A stretch of DNA of 64,000 nucleotides from Hyphomicrobiaceae bacterium (GCA_023384095.1 JAHDXT010000003.1:124001-188000); one strand, 5' to 3'; numbered from the stretch's first letter, positions 26,652 through 35,917 are shown. The notes: generated from the sequence alone by a model not told the origin. Translations and numbers: made by a program.

Positions 26652-29600
26652 CGGGAGTGCGATTGAAAGGAGCGCTTCGGCCCAGCTCGACCTGGCAGTC
26701 GATTCCGGGCAGGCGCGGCCGGGCGTGCGGCTCCACGCCGTCGAGATCGTGAACTGGGGAACCTTCGACAAGCAGATCTGGCGCCTCGACCTCGGCGGCG
26801 ACAACGCGCTGCTCACCGGAGACATCGGCTCGGGCAAGTCCACACTGGTCGATGCCATCACCAGCCTGCTGGTGCCGGCCCAGAAGATCGCCTTCAACAA
26901 GGCCGCCGGCGCCGAGGCGCGGGAGCGCGACCTGAGGTCCTATGTGCTCGGCCACTACAAATCGGAGCGCGGCGAGGCGGGGCTGTCGGCCAAGCCCGTG
27001 GCGCTGCGCGACCACAACAGCTACTCGGTGATCCTCGCCCGGTTCCGCAACGAGGGCTACGGCGAGACGGTCACGCTCGCCCAGGTGTTCTGGTTCAAGG
27101 AAACGCACGGCCAGCCGTCGCGCTTCTACCTGGTCGCGGACCGGGCGCTCTCCATCGCCGAGCACTTCTCGAGCTTCGGCCGCGATATCAACGCGCTGCG
27201 CAAACGCCTGCGCAGGCTGCCCCACGTCGAGCTGCTCGATCACTTCCCGCCCTACGGCGCCGCCTTCCGCCGCCGCTTCGGCATCGACAGCGAGCAGGCG
27301 CTCGACCTGTTCCACCAGACCGTCTCCATGAAGGCGGTGGGCGACCTGACCGACTTCGTACGCACCCACATGCTGGAGCCGTTCCCGGTGGAGGACCGCA
27401 TCGGGCACATGATCGCGCATTTCGAGGACCTGACGCGGGCGCACGAGGCCGTGGTGAAGGCGCGCGCGCAGATCGAGCGACTCACGCCCATCGTGGCCGA
27501 CTGCGACGCCCATGCCGCGCTCATCACGCAGGTCGAGGACCTGAGGATCAGCCGGGACACGCTGCGCGCGTTCTTCGCCGGTCACAAGATCGCGCTCCTC
27601 GACAAGCGCATCTCGGGCTTTGCCGCCGACATCGCCAGGCTCGACGAGCGCATCGCCGCCCTCAGGGAGAAGCGGCGCGGACAAGATACAGAGCGCGATG
27701 CCCTGAAGCAGGCGATCCTGGAAAACGGCGGCGACCGCATCGCCGCCCTGGGGCGCGAGATCGACGCCAAGGCGGCGACCCGGCAGGAGCGCAAGCAGCG
27801 GGCCGAGAGCTACGGCCGCATCGCCGGCCGGCTGGGGCTTGCCGAGCCGCGCGACGCGGATGGCTTCCTCGCCAACCGCGGCGCGATCACGGCCGAGATC
27901 GAGACTGCGAGCGCACGCGAGGCTGACATCCAGAACAAGGCGGTCGAGACCCAGATCGAGTTTCGCAGCCTCCGCGAGCAGCACGCCGGGCTCAGCGGCG
28001 AGATCGCGTCGCTCAAGTCGCGCCGCTCCAACGTTCCCGCGCGCATGCTGGCGATTCGCTCGGAGCTGTGCGCTGCGCTCGAACTCGTCGCCGACGAGCT
28101 GCCGTTCGCGGGCGAGTTGATCGAGGTGCGCCAGGAGGAGCGCTCCTGGGAGGGGGCGGCGGAGCGTCTGCTGCACGGCTTCGCGCTTTCGCTGCTGGTG
28201 CCGGATAAGCACTATGCCGCCGTCGCCGGCTGGGTCGACACCGCGCACTTGGGACAACGCCTCGTCTACTATCGCGTGCAGAGCCGGAGCGGCACCGTAC
28301 GCGCCCGGCGCGATCAGAGGGCGATGACCAACAAGCTCGCCATCAAGGACGACTCGCCCTTCTACGACTGGCTGCAACGCGAGCTGGACGAGCGCTTCGA
28401 CCACATCTGCTGCTCCAGCCTCGACGAGTTCCGGCGCGAGGAGAAAGCCGTCACCCGTGCCGGCCAGATGAAGTCGGGCGGCAAGCGCCACGAGAAGGAC
28501 GACCGCACCCGTATCGACGACCGCGCCAACTACGTCCTCGGCTGGTCCAATGCCGCCAAGATCGCCGCCCTGGAGCAGGCCGCTGCCGGGCTGGAGGAAC
28601 GTGTTCAAGCGCTCGGCACCGAGATCGCCCGTCTCGGCAAGGAGCGCGACGCGCTGCGCGACAGACTTGGCAAGCTGCAGCAGCTCTCCGCCTACGCCAG
28701 CTTCAGCGACCTCGATTGGGGTACGATCGCCCTGGAGATCAAGCGGCTGGAGGAGGAGCGGCGGCAGCTGGAGGAAGGCTCCGACAAGCTCAAGACGCTG
28801 AAAGCTCAGCTCGATGGTGTCGAGCGGGCCATCGATGAAGATCAGAAGCGCCTTGATGACGCCAAGGACAAACACTCCAGGCTCGATGCGAGCCGTATGT
28901 TTGCTGAACAGCAGAAGAGTGCGGCCGTTGCCGACGTTGCAACAGCAACTAAGGAGCTGTGCACGCAGTGCTTCCCGAAGCTGGAGGCCCTGCGTCCCGA
29001 GGCGCTGGGCGAGCACCGCCTCACCGTGGAGTCCTGTGACGGTCACGAGCGCAAGATGCGCGATTGGCTGCAGGGCCGCATCGATGCCGTCGGCAAGAGG
29101 CTCACCGGCTTGCGCGACAGGATCGTCGCCGCGATGAGCGACTACGCCAACCGGTGGCCGGAGGAGACGCGCGAGGTCGATGCCTCGGTGGAGGCGGCCG
29201 GCGAGTACCGCCAGATGCTGGCGGCGCTGGAGAGCGACGGCCTGCCGCGCTTCGAGGCGCGCTTCAAGGCGCTGCTCAACGAGAACACCATCCGCGAGGT
29301 GGCGGGCTTCCAGTCGCAGCTCCGCCGCGAGGCCGAGGAGATCCGCGAGCGCATCGCCATCATCAACCGGTCGCTGCGCGAGATCGACTACGAGCGCGGG
29401 CGCTATATCCTGCTGGAAGCCGAGCCGACGACCGACGCCGAGGTGCGCCAGTTCCAGCAGGACCTGCGCGCCTGCACAGAAGGCTCGCTCACTGGCTCAG
29501 AAGACCAGGCCTACTCGGAGATCAAGTTCGAGGAGGTGAAGCGCATCATCGAGCGTTTCCGGGGCCGCGATGGCACGAGCGAGCTCGACAAGCGCTGGAC

Positions 29601-30045
29601 TCGTAAGGTCACCGACGTGCGCAGCTGGTTCGTGTTCTCGGCCTCCGAGCGCTGGCGCTCCGACGACAGCGAGCACGAGCATTACTCCGACTCGGGCGGA
29701 AAGTCCGGCGGCCAGAAGGAGAAGCTCGCCTACACCATCCTGGCCGCCAGCCTCGCCTACCAGTTCGGCCTCGATACCGGAGCGGCGCGCTCCCGCGCAT
29801 TCCATTTCGTGGTAATCGACGAGGCGTTCGGGCGCGGCTCGGACGAGTCCGCGCGCTTCGGTCTCGACCTGTTCAAGCAGATGGGCCTGCAGCTCCTGAT
29901 CGTTACGCCGCTTCAGAAGATCCACATCATCGAGCCCTACGTGGCAGCCGTCGGTTTTGTGCACAACGAGGACGGGCGCCGCTCCCGGCTGCGCAATCTC
30001 ACCATCGAGGAATACCGTGCCGAGCGGCTGCGCCGCGCCGGATGA
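26644..30045 (+). CDS. jetC: Wadjet JetC, SMC-like ATPase
   Basis: The 1133-residue protein is a MukB/SbcC-type ATPase. An N-terminal Walker A GDIGSGKSTL (about residues 59-68) and a C-terminal signature SGGQKEKLAY (near 1021) plus Walker B FVVIDEAF (near 1057) enclose long coiled coils (about 280-420 and 640-760, 830-960) with a hinge-like region between. GGGGAGG precedes the ATG at 26644; an upstream in-frame start at 26596 is unlikely. JetC extrudes DNA loops to sense plasmid size. All ATPase motifs are intact. Confidence 0.95.
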   Translation: MPDGSAIERSASAQLDLAVDSGQARPGVRLHAVEIVNWGTFDKQIWRLDLGGDNALLTGDIGSGKSTLVDAITSLLVPAQKIAFNKAAGAEARERDLRSYVLGHYKSERGEAGLSAKPVALRDHNSYSVILARFRNEGYGETVTLAQVFWFKETHGQPSRFYLVADRALSIAEHFSSFGRDINALRKRLRRLPHVELLDHFPPYGAAFRRRFGIDSEQALDLFHQTVSMKAVGDLTDFVRTHMLEPFPVEDRIGHMIAHFEDLTRAHEAVVKARAQIERLTPIVADCDAHAALITQVEDLRISRDTLRAFFAGHKIALLDKRISGFAADIARLDERIAALREKRRGQDTERDALKQAILENGGDRIAALGREIDAKAATRQERKQRAESYGRIAGRLGLAEPRDADGFLANRGAITAEIETASAREADIQNKAVETQIEFRSLREQHAGLSGEIASLKSRRSNVPARMLAIRSELCAALELVADELPFAGELIEVRQEERSWEGAAERLLHGFALSLLVPDKHYAAVAGWVDTAHLGQRLVYYRVQSRSGTVRARRDQRAMTNKLAIKDDSPFYDWLQRELDERFDHICCSSLDEFRREEKAVTRAGQMKSGGKRHEKDDRTRIDDRANYVLGWSNAAKIAALEQAAAGLEERVQALGTEIARLGKERDALRDRLGKLQQLSAYASFSDLDWGTIALEIKRLEEERRQLEEGSDKLKTLKAQLDGVERAIDEDQKRLDDAKDKHSRLDASRMFAEQQKSAAVADVATATKELCTQCFPKLEALRPEALGEHRLTVESCDGHERKMRDWLQGRIDAVGKRLTGLRDRIVAAMSDYANRWPEETREVDASVEAAGEYRQMLAALESDGLPRFEARFKALLNENTIREVAGFQSQLRREAEEIRERIAIINRSLREIDYERGRYILLEAEPTTDAEVRQFQQDLRACTEGSLTGSEDQAYSEIKFEEVKRIIERFRGRDGTSELDKRWTRKVTDVRSWFVFSASERWRSDDSEHEHYSDSGGKSGGQKEKLAYTILAASLAYQFGLDTGAARSRAFHFVVIDEAFGRGSDESARFGLDLFKQMGLQLLIVTPLQKIHIIEPYVAAVGFVHNEDGRRSRLRNLTIEEYRAERLRRAG

Positions 30046-30049
30046 TGCG

Positions 30050-31258
30050 ATGCCGTGGACGAGCCCGGACGATCTCGCAGCGCAGGTGCGGCGGCTATGG
30101 GACCAGGGCCGTCTCCTGGCCTGTGCCCTTTCGGTCGAGAGCTCAACGAGCGGCGCGCGCAGCATCCTCGACTTTCCGCTGCCTCTGAGACTGCGCCGGC
30201 CGTCGCCGCGCGAGCTGGGCGAGCGTTACGACGCCGTCCGCTCCTGGATCGAGGCGCTGGAGAGCGGGTCGCGCTCGAAGCTCGGAGCGGGCTACGAGAT
30301 CGTCTGGCAGGAGAGCAACAATCGTCAGCTCGGGCGGAACAGACTCCCGCTTGCCGTCCGTCTTCCCACGTATGGCGATGCTCTGGCCCTGATCGGCAAG
30401 ACCGATGAGGCGGCAGCATTCGGCGATCTGGCGGGGCCGACGCTCGATCGCTTCCCGATGCTGCGCGACTGGCTGGCGAGAAAGCCCCTCACCGTGCTCG
30501 ACCACGCACACGACTGGGGCCGGATTCTCGATTGCCTGACGTGGTTCCGCGACCATCCCCGCCCCGGCGTCTATGCCCGCCAGATCGATGTCGTCGGCAT
30601 CGACACCAAGTTCATCGAGTCGCGCAAGGGGCTCCTGTGCGAGCTGCTCGACATCGTTCTGCCCGCGCCAGCCATCGAAGCCTCGGCCGCCGGCAGCAAG
30701 GCCTTCGAGGTGCGCTACGGGCTGCGCGCCAAGCCTAGCCTGGTGCGCTTCCGCATCCTCGACGAGCATCGCGCCATCGCCGGCCTCACGGACATCACGG
30801 TGCCCGCCGACCAGTTCGCGGCCCTGTCGCTCGACATCGCCCGCGTGCTCGTGGTCGAGAACGAGATCACCGGCCTGGCCTTTCCGCCTATGCCCGACAG
30901 CATGGTTGTGCTTGGGCTGGGCCACGCCGTTAATCTGATCGCGGCCGCACGTTGGCTCGTCGATCGCGAGGTCCACTACTGGGGCGACCTCGACACGCAT
31001 GGCTTCGCCATGCTGGACCGCCTGCGCGCGAGCTTGCCCCGAGCCCGCTCCCTGCTCATGGACCGCGCAACGCTCCTGGCGCACCGGCCGCTGTGGACCA
31101 CCGAGGAGGCCCCCCACATCGCGCCCCTCGACCGCCTGGCGCCCGAGGAAGCCGCTCTCTACGCCGACCTGCGCTACGACCGGCTCGCGCGCGCCGTGCG
31201 CCTGGAGCAGGAGCGCATCTCCTTCGGCTGGCTGCGCCGTGTCCTTGATGCCCTTTGA
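30050..31258 (+). CDS. jetD: Wadjet JetD, Toprim nuclease subunit (DUF3322/DUF2220)
   Basis: The 402-residue protein has an N-terminal DUF3322 part (about 1-190) and a C-terminal DUF2220 Toprim domain. The Toprim signature is visible as VVENEITGLAFP (Glu, near 270) and YWGDLDTHGFAMLDRLR (DxD, near 312). JetD is the topoisomerase VI-like nuclease that cuts plasmid DNA when the loop-extruding JetABC complex stalls on a circle. The ATG at 30050 lies four bases after the jetC stop. The catalytic residues appear intact, so only jetA is damaged in the operon. Confidence 0.94.
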   Translation: MPWTSPDDLAAQVRRLWDQGRLLACALSVESSTSGARSILDFPLPLRLRRPSPRELGERYDAVRSWIEALESGSRSKLGAGYEIVWQESNNRQLGRNRLPLAVRLPTYGDALALIGKTDEAAAFGDLAGPTLDRFPMLRDWLARKPLTVLDHAHDWGRILDCLTWFRDHPRPGVYARQIDVVGIDTKFIESRKGLLCELLDIVLPAPAIEASAAGSKAFEVRYGLRAKPSLVRFRILDEHRAIAGLTDITVPADQFAALSLDIARVLVVENEITGLAFPPMPDSMVVLGLGHAVNLIAAARWLVDREVHYWGDLDTHGFAMLDRLRASLPRARSLLMDRATLLAHRPLWTTEEAPHIAPLDRLAPEEAALYADLRYDRLARAVRLEQERISFGWLRRVLDAL

Positions 31259-31330
31259 CGCCCTGAGGGAAGTGCTCGACGTGCGTTTCGGCGGTGCGGC
31301 CGAAATAGACGACTCGACGGCTGCCCTGCT

Positions 31331-32164
31331 TCATCCGCCGGCATCGACCGCCTGCACCTCGAGCGGAGCCGCGTCGGGCCAGGCGTCTTGCGAGGCGACG
31401 AGGGCGAGCTCGTCGCGGCCGTGGCTCGCCAGGATCGCCTGCTCGACGCCGGCGGCCGCCCGCGCCAGCGCGGTCGAAGCCGTCTCGCCCCTGAGGCGAT
31501 GGCCGAGGAACAGTGCGGCGAGGAAATCGCCCGTCCCGTGCGGCACGTCCGGGCGGCGGAGCACGGCGCATCGTCTGATGCCCGAGCTTTCGAGCAGCAC
31601 GTTGTCGATCATCTCGCCGCGCCGGGCGGCGGAGGTGACGAGCACGGCGCCGCCGGTCAGCGCGCGGGCGGCCTCCTGCTGGTCCTCGAGCGAATGCGCC
31701 GGCCTGCCCCGGAGCCAGCCCAGCTCGAACCGGTTGGGCGTGATCACGTCCGCCAGCGGGACGAGCTCGCCGCGGATGGCGCTCGCCGCGTCGGGGTCGA
31801 GATAGAGCCCCTTCGGCTCATCGCCGAGGACCGGGTCGCACAGGTAGAGGACAGCGCGCCCGCGCCGCAGCCGCCGGACGATGCGCGCCGCCAGCCGGAC
31901 GTGCTCCCGGCTCGGCAGATAGCCGGTGACGACGGCGTCGATCTCGCTAAGCCAGCCGTTGCGATCGAGCGCGTCGGCCATCTCCTCCAGGGCGGCGGGG
32001 GCGATTGGCAGCCCGGCTACGTGCGCATGGCCGGGGTGGTTGGACAGCAGGATGCTCGGCAGCGGCCATACCTCGTGGCCGAGCCGCTGCAGCGCCGGAA
32101 CCATGGCCGACAGGCCGACATGCCCGCGGGCGACCTGGGACGAGATGGCGAGCACGCGCGCCAT
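31331..32164 (-). CDS. pdxY: Pyridoxal kinase
   Basis: The 277-residue PfkB-like kinase phosphorylates pyridoxal to PLP. Motifs are MARVLAISSQVARGHVGLSA at the start, the pyridoxal-site loop LSNHPGHAHVAG, VTGYLPSREHV, CDPVLGDEPKGLY, ITPNRFELGWLRG, and the ATP/catalytic PHGTGDFLAALFLG. The ATG at 32164 is favoured over a TTG at 32173. It lies 12 bp downstream of the FAD oxidoreductase, so the two are probably co-transcribed. It is convergent with jetD, marking the end of the accessory block. Confidence 0.93.
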   Translation of the reverse strand: MARVLAISSQVARGHVGLSAMVPALQRLGHEVWPLPSILLSNHPGHAHVAGLPIAPAALEEMADALDRNGWLSEIDAVVTGYLPSREHVRLAARIVRRLRRGRAVLYLCDPVLGDEPKGLYLDPDAASAIRGELVPLADVITPNRFELGWLRGRPAHSLEDQQEAARALTGGAVLVTSAARRGEMIDNVLLESSGIRRCAVLRRPDVPHGTGDFLAALFLGHRLRGETASTALARAAAGVEQAILASHGRDELALVASQDAWPDAAPLEVQAVDAGG

Positions 32165-32176
32165 TGCGGCCAATCC

Positions 32177-33364
32177 CTAGATGACGTTGAGCTCCCGCAG
32201 CGGCCGGCCCTCGGCGATCCGCGCGTAGCCGAAGCGCGTCAGGTCGATGGTGCAGAAGCGCCCGTGCAGGATCAGCTCTGAGACGGCCCGGCCGGCCGCC
32301 GCCGCCTGCTGCAGTCCGTGCCCGGAAAAGCCGTTCGCGAAGTAGAAGTTGCGGACCTCCGGATGCGGGCCGATGATCGCGTTCTGGTCGAGCGTATTGT
32401 AGTCGTAGAACCCGGCCCAGGCGTTCACCACCTTGATCGACTCGAACAGCGGGACGCGCGCCGCGAGCCGCGGCCAGACCTCCTCCTCGAAGAGGCTGTA
32501 GTCGATGGCGTCGAGATCGATTGCGGGTGGCTCGTCCCGTTCCTCGGGCGAGATGCCCGTAATGAACAGCCGTCCTTCGGGGCGGAACCAGACGCCGGTC
32601 GGATCGACCGTCAGCGGGCCCCGGCGAAGCTCCTCGGGGGCGTCGCGGCAGTCGATCACATAAACGTACCGCTTGCGCGGCTCGACCGGCAGGCGGACGC
32701 CGGCAAGCGCGGCCACCTCCCCCGCGGCAGGTCCGGCAGCGTTGACGACCGTGCCCGCCGCCAGGCGCGTTCCGCTCGCCAGCGCGACGCTCTCGACCGC
32801 GTCGCCGCTCTTTTCGAGCCCGACGACGGCATCGTGAATGAGCTCGACGCCCGCGCCACGCGCGGCCGTGCGGAACAGCGTCATCAGACTCACCGGGTCG
32901 ATCCAGCCTTCGCCCGACTGTCCGAAGCTGCCGCACGCCACTCCTGCCAGATCGAGCCAGGGGAAACGGGCGGCAAGCTCGTCTCGGTCCAGCAGCAGGA
33001 TGTCGGCTCCGTGCCTGCGCTGGGTCTCGACACTGGCCGCGATCACCTCGGCGCCATCAGCCGAGGCCAGAATGAGGTAGCCCTGCTCCCGGAACGCGAC
33101 ATCGGCCTCGGGCCCGAACCTGTCCTTCAGGTCGCGGATGAGTGCGAGCGTGACCTGCGACATGGCGATGTTCTCGGGCGTCGAGAACTGCTGGCGCAAG
33201 CCGCCTGCCGAGCGCGCCGTGCTGCAGGTTGCATAGGTGGGGTCCTTCTCAACGATGGCGATCCGGCGGCCGGCGATTGCGCCGGCCTGCGCGAGATAGT
33301 AGGCCGTCGCGCACCCGACGATGCTGCCGCCCACGATCACGATGTCTCTCGATTGGCTTGCCAT
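32177..33364 (-). CDS. FAD-dependent oxidoreductase (DadA/sarcosine oxidase-like)
   Basis: The 395-residue flavoprotein starts DIVIVGGSIVGCATAYYLAQ, the Rossmann dinucleotide motif. The motifs ARSAGGLRQQFSTPEN, VVNAAGPAAGEVAALAG, RPEGRLFITGISPEE, WAGFYDYNTLDQNAIIGP and GFSGHGLQQAAAAGRAV match the DAO family close to FOXRED1/sarcosine-dimethylglycine oxidases. It would oxidise an N-methyl or D-amino compound; the substrate is unknown. The ATG at 33364 is the family start; the frame stays open far upstream without homology. Confidence 0.9.
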   Translation of the reverse strand: MASQSRDIVIVGGSIVGCATAYYLAQAGAIAGRRIAIVEKDPTYATCSTARSAGGLRQQFSTPENIAMSQVTLALIRDLKDRFGPEADVAFREQGYLILASADGAEVIAASVETQRRHGADILLLDRDELAARFPWLDLAGVACGSFGQSGEGWIDPVSLMTLFRTAARGAGVELIHDAVVGLEKSGDAVESVALASGTRLAAGTVVNAAGPAAGEVAALAGVRLPVEPRKRYVYVIDCRDAPEELRRGPLTVDPTGVWFRPEGRLFITGISPEERDEPPAIDLDAIDYSLFEEEVWPRLAARVPLFESIKVVNAWAGFYDYNTLDQNAIIGPHPEVRNFYFANGFSGHGLQQAAAAGRAVSELILHGRFCTIDLTRFGYARIAEGRPLRELNVI

Positions 33365-33517
33365 GCGCGCTGGACCCGGTTTTCGCCGTTGCACTGTGCC
33401 GAAGCGAGCCGCCGGTGCCAAGCCGACATGCGGGCACACCACGCGTTCGGCTTTGGCGAAGCCGCGGGGCTGCACTAGCTTCCCCGCCTGATGGGAACGA
33501 ACGCCGCGAGGACAGCC

Positions 33518-34438
33518 ATGGCCATCCGCCCGCGCCGCAGTGCGCTCTACATGCCGGGCTCGAACGCACGCGCCCTGGAGAAGGCCCGGACGCTGGCCGC
33601 CGATGTCGTCATCCTCGACCTCGAGGATGCGGTCGCACCCGAGGCGAAGACGGCGGCCCGCGAGCAGGTCGTGTGCGCCGTCGCAGGCGGCGGCTACGGC
33701 AGCCGTGAGCTGGTCATAAGGATCAACGGGCTGGATACGCCCTGGGGCGCCGAGGACCTGGCCCGGGCCGCCGCGGCAGCGCCCGACGCCATTCTGGTGC
33801 CGAAGGTGGCGACCGCGGCGCAACTGTCCGAGATTGCGATGGGCCTCGGCGAGGCGCCGGCCAAGGTCGCCGTGTGGGCGATGATCGAGACCCCGCTCGC
33901 GATCCTCAACCTGCGTGAGATTGCCGCAGCCGCGCGCGAGCCGTCGACCCGCCTCGCCTGCCTCGTGATGGGCACCAACGATCTCGTCAAGGAGACCCGC
34001 GCCGAGCTCGATCAGAACCGCACCGCGGCGCTCCACTGGCTGTCGTCGGCCGTGGCGGCAGCCCGGGCCTACGGCATCGATGTCCTCGACGGCGTCTACA
34101 ACGCCTTCAAGGACGCCGAGGGCTTCCGGCGCGAGTGCCTGCAGGGCCGGCAGCTCGGCATGGACGGCAAGACGCTGATCCACCCGGACCAGGTCGCCGC
34201 CGCCAACGAGGCCTTTTCGCCGACGGCCGCCGAGGTCGATCGGGCGCGCAGGATCATCGCCGCCTTCGCCGAGCCGCAGAACCAGGGCAAGGGCGCGATC
34301 ACCGTCGACGGCCGCATGGTCGAGCTGCTGCACGCGGAGACCGCGCGGCGGACGGTTGAGATCGCCGAGGCCATCGCCGCGCGTGAGCTCACCCCCTCTC
34401 CCCCGCCCCATCCGGGGATGGGGAGAAGGTCGGGGTGA
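33518..34438 (+). CDS. CitE-like CoA ester lyase (HpcH/HpaI aldolase family)
   Basis: The 306-residue protein belongs to the citrate lyase beta/malyl-CoA lyase family. Signatures are RSALYMPGSNARALEKA, the Mg site VILDLEDAVAPEAK, RINGLDTPWG, VWAMIETPLAILNL and GMDGKTLIHPDQV. It could cleave malyl- or beta-methylmalyl-CoA or act as a malyl-CoA thioesterase. The next gene, a mesaconyl-CoA hydratase-like enzyme, supports acyl-CoA metabolism such as the ethylmalonyl-CoA route. Starts at 33491 and 33518 are both possible; I use 33518. Its last 15-17 codons lie in a palindromic repeat that has added a Pro/Gly-rich tail. Confidence 0.9.
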   Translation: MAIRPRRSALYMPGSNARALEKARTLAADVVILDLEDAVAPEAKTAAREQVVCAVAGGGYGSRELVIRINGLDTPWGAEDLARAAAAAPDAILVPKVATAAQLSEIAMGLGEAPAKVAVWAMIETPLAILNLREIAAAAREPSTRLACLVMGTNDLVKETRAELDQNRTAALHWLSSAVAAARAYGIDVLDGVYNAFKDAEGFRRECLQGRQLGMDGKTLIHPDQVAAANEAFSPTAAEVDRARRIIAAFAEPQNQGKGAITVDGRMVELLHAETARRTVEIAEAIAARELTPSPPPHPGMGRRSG

Positions 34439-34526
34439 CGGCAGTCGCGAGCCGCAACGCTAGAACCTGCCCCTCTACCCTGCCCCTCACCCTGACCCTC
34501 TCCCCGCAGGCGGGGAGAGGGGAGTC
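34393..34526. repeat. Dispersed palindromic repeat, double copy B (head to head)
   Basis: The left half (34393-34450) is an inverted copy whose minus strand reads ctcgcgactgccgtcacc, then a palindromic ccttctcccc ... ggggagaggg end. The right half (about 34474-34526) is a forward copy with gcccctcaccctgaccctct and CTCTCCCCGC/GCGGGGAGAG. They resemble copies A (7061) and C (47342). The left copy codes for the last residues of the CitE-like protein. Confidence 0.7.
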
Positions 34527-34542
34527 GATTGGAGAAGACACC

Positions 34543-35601
34543 ATGGCACCCAGCAAAACCAACCGCGGCAACTTCTTCGAGGATTTCCGGCTCGGGCAGG
34601 TGATCCATCACGCCACGCCGCGCACGCTGACCGAGGGCGACGTCGCCGTTTACGCAAGCCTCTACGGCGCGCGGTTCGCGGTTGCCTCGTCCGACACGTT
34701 CGCGCGCGCGATCGGCTATCCGCGGGCGCCCATCGACGACTTGCTCGTGTTCCACACCGTCTTCGGCAAGACCGTACCGGACATCTCCCTGAATGCCGTC
34801 GCCAACCTCGGCTATGCCGACTGCCGGTTCCTGGCCGCTGTCTATCCAGGAGACACGCTGAGCGCCCGATCCGAGGTGATCGGGCTGAAGGAGAACTCCA
34901 ATCGGGAGACCGGCGTCGTCTGGGTCCGCTCGGCGGGCTTGAACCAGGACGGCGCGACCGTTCTCGAGTACGTGCGCTGGGTCATGGTGCGCAAGCGGGA
35001 CAGGGCAGCGCCGGCGCCGGAGACCGTCGTTCCCGACTTGCCGGAGCGCGTCGGGACCGATGCGCTCGGCCTCGCCGTCCCGCCGGTCGCGCGTGCCGAT
35101 TACGACGTCGAGCTCGCCGGCTCGCCCTTCCTGTGGGCGGACTATGAGACGGGAGAGCGCATCGACCACGCCGACGGCGTGACGATCGAGGACGCCGAGC
35201 ATCAGATCGCGACCAGGCTCTACCAGAACACGGCCAGGGTGCACTTCAACCAGCACACCGAAGGCGCCGGCCGGTTCGGACACCGCCTCGTGTATGGCGG
35301 CGTGGTGATCTCGCTGGCGCGGGCGCTGTCGTTCAACGGGCTGGCGAATGCCTTCCATATCGCGGCGATCAACGGCGGCCGCCACGTCGCGCCCTGCTTC
35401 GCCGGAAACACGGTCTACGCCTGGTCGGAGGTGCTCGAGAAAGCCGAGCTGCCGCACCGCGCGGACCTCGGCGCCCTCCGCGTCCGCCTGGTCGCTCTCA
35501 AGAATCGACCCGCAGCCGAATTTCCTTACAAAGCCGGATCGGGAACCTACGAGGACGGCGTCGTTCTCGATTTAGACGCATGGATCCTGCTGCCGCGGTA
35601 G
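34543..35601 (+). CDS. MaoC-type dehydratase, mesaconyl-CoA hydratase-like
   Basis: The 352-residue protein carries two hotdog-type MaoC domains. It starts NRGNFFEDFRLGQVIHHATP and continues TLTEGDVAVYASLYGARFAV, a pattern close to mesaconyl-CoA/beta-methylmalyl-CoA hydratases; the second half has NTARVHFNQHTEGAGRFGHRLVYGGVV with the conserved hydratase Asn/His region. GGAGAAGA stands before the ATG at 34543. It would hydrate mesaconyl-CoA in the ethylmalonyl-CoA pathway or a related C5 route. It likely forms a unit with the CitE-like lyase. Confidence 0.88.
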   Translation: MAPSKTNRGNFFEDFRLGQVIHHATPRTLTEGDVAVYASLYGARFAVASSDTFARAIGYPRAPIDDLLVFHTVFGKTVPDISLNAVANLGYADCRFLAAVYPGDTLSARSEVIGLKENSNRETGVVWVRSAGLNQDGATVLEYVRWVMVRKRDRAAPAPETVVPDLPERVGTDALGLAVPPVARADYDVELAGSPFLWADYETGERIDHADGVTIEDAEHQIATRLYQNTARVHFNQHTEGAGRFGHRLVYGGVVISLARALSFNGLANAFHIAAINGGRHVAPCFAGNTVYAWSEVLEKAELPHRADLGALRVRLVALKNRPAAEFPYKAGSGTYEDGVVLDLDAWILLPR

Positions 35602-35625
35602 TGTCCCGCGCCAAACGTCTGCTAT

Positions 35626-35780
35626 CCGTCATCCCGGACCAGGGAGCGAAGCGGCTGCCGATCCGGGATCCAGCGCGAAATGCGTACGAAGGACACGAAA
35701 TAGTCGAGTCTTCGGCGCTTCTCATGCTGGATCCCGGCTCTCCTCGCCACTGAAGGGTGGCTCGTCGTCCGGGATGACGG
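35626..35780. repeat. Palindromic element with 14-bp terminal inverted repeats upstream of sdhC
   Basis: CCGTCATCCCGGAC (35626-35639) is matched by its exact reverse complement GTCCGGGATGACGG (35767-35780). Internally GATCCGGGATCCA and TGGATCCCGG form a second nested pair. The 155-bp unit has no gene and resembles extragenic palindromic elements widespread in Alphaproteobacteria. It fills half of the 316-bp gap before sdhC; the rest (35602-35625, 35781-35917) contains nothing recognisable. Confidence 0.8.
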
Positions 35781-35917
35781 CAGGGCAGCGAGTTTTAAGA
35801 TTCACAACCACGTGCTGGCCGGATTCTGCCGCGCTGCTATGCGCCGATCGAAGAATTGCTGCGGTGGCGAACGCGCGCTACAAGGCGGGACCGAGTTTGC
35901 GCCACCAGGAGGGCCGC

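Noticed and set aside
31259-31330. Right-hand att site for the Wadjet block
   Set aside because: I looked for a repeat of the tRNA-Glu 3' end downstream of jetD and up to about 43 kb and saw none.
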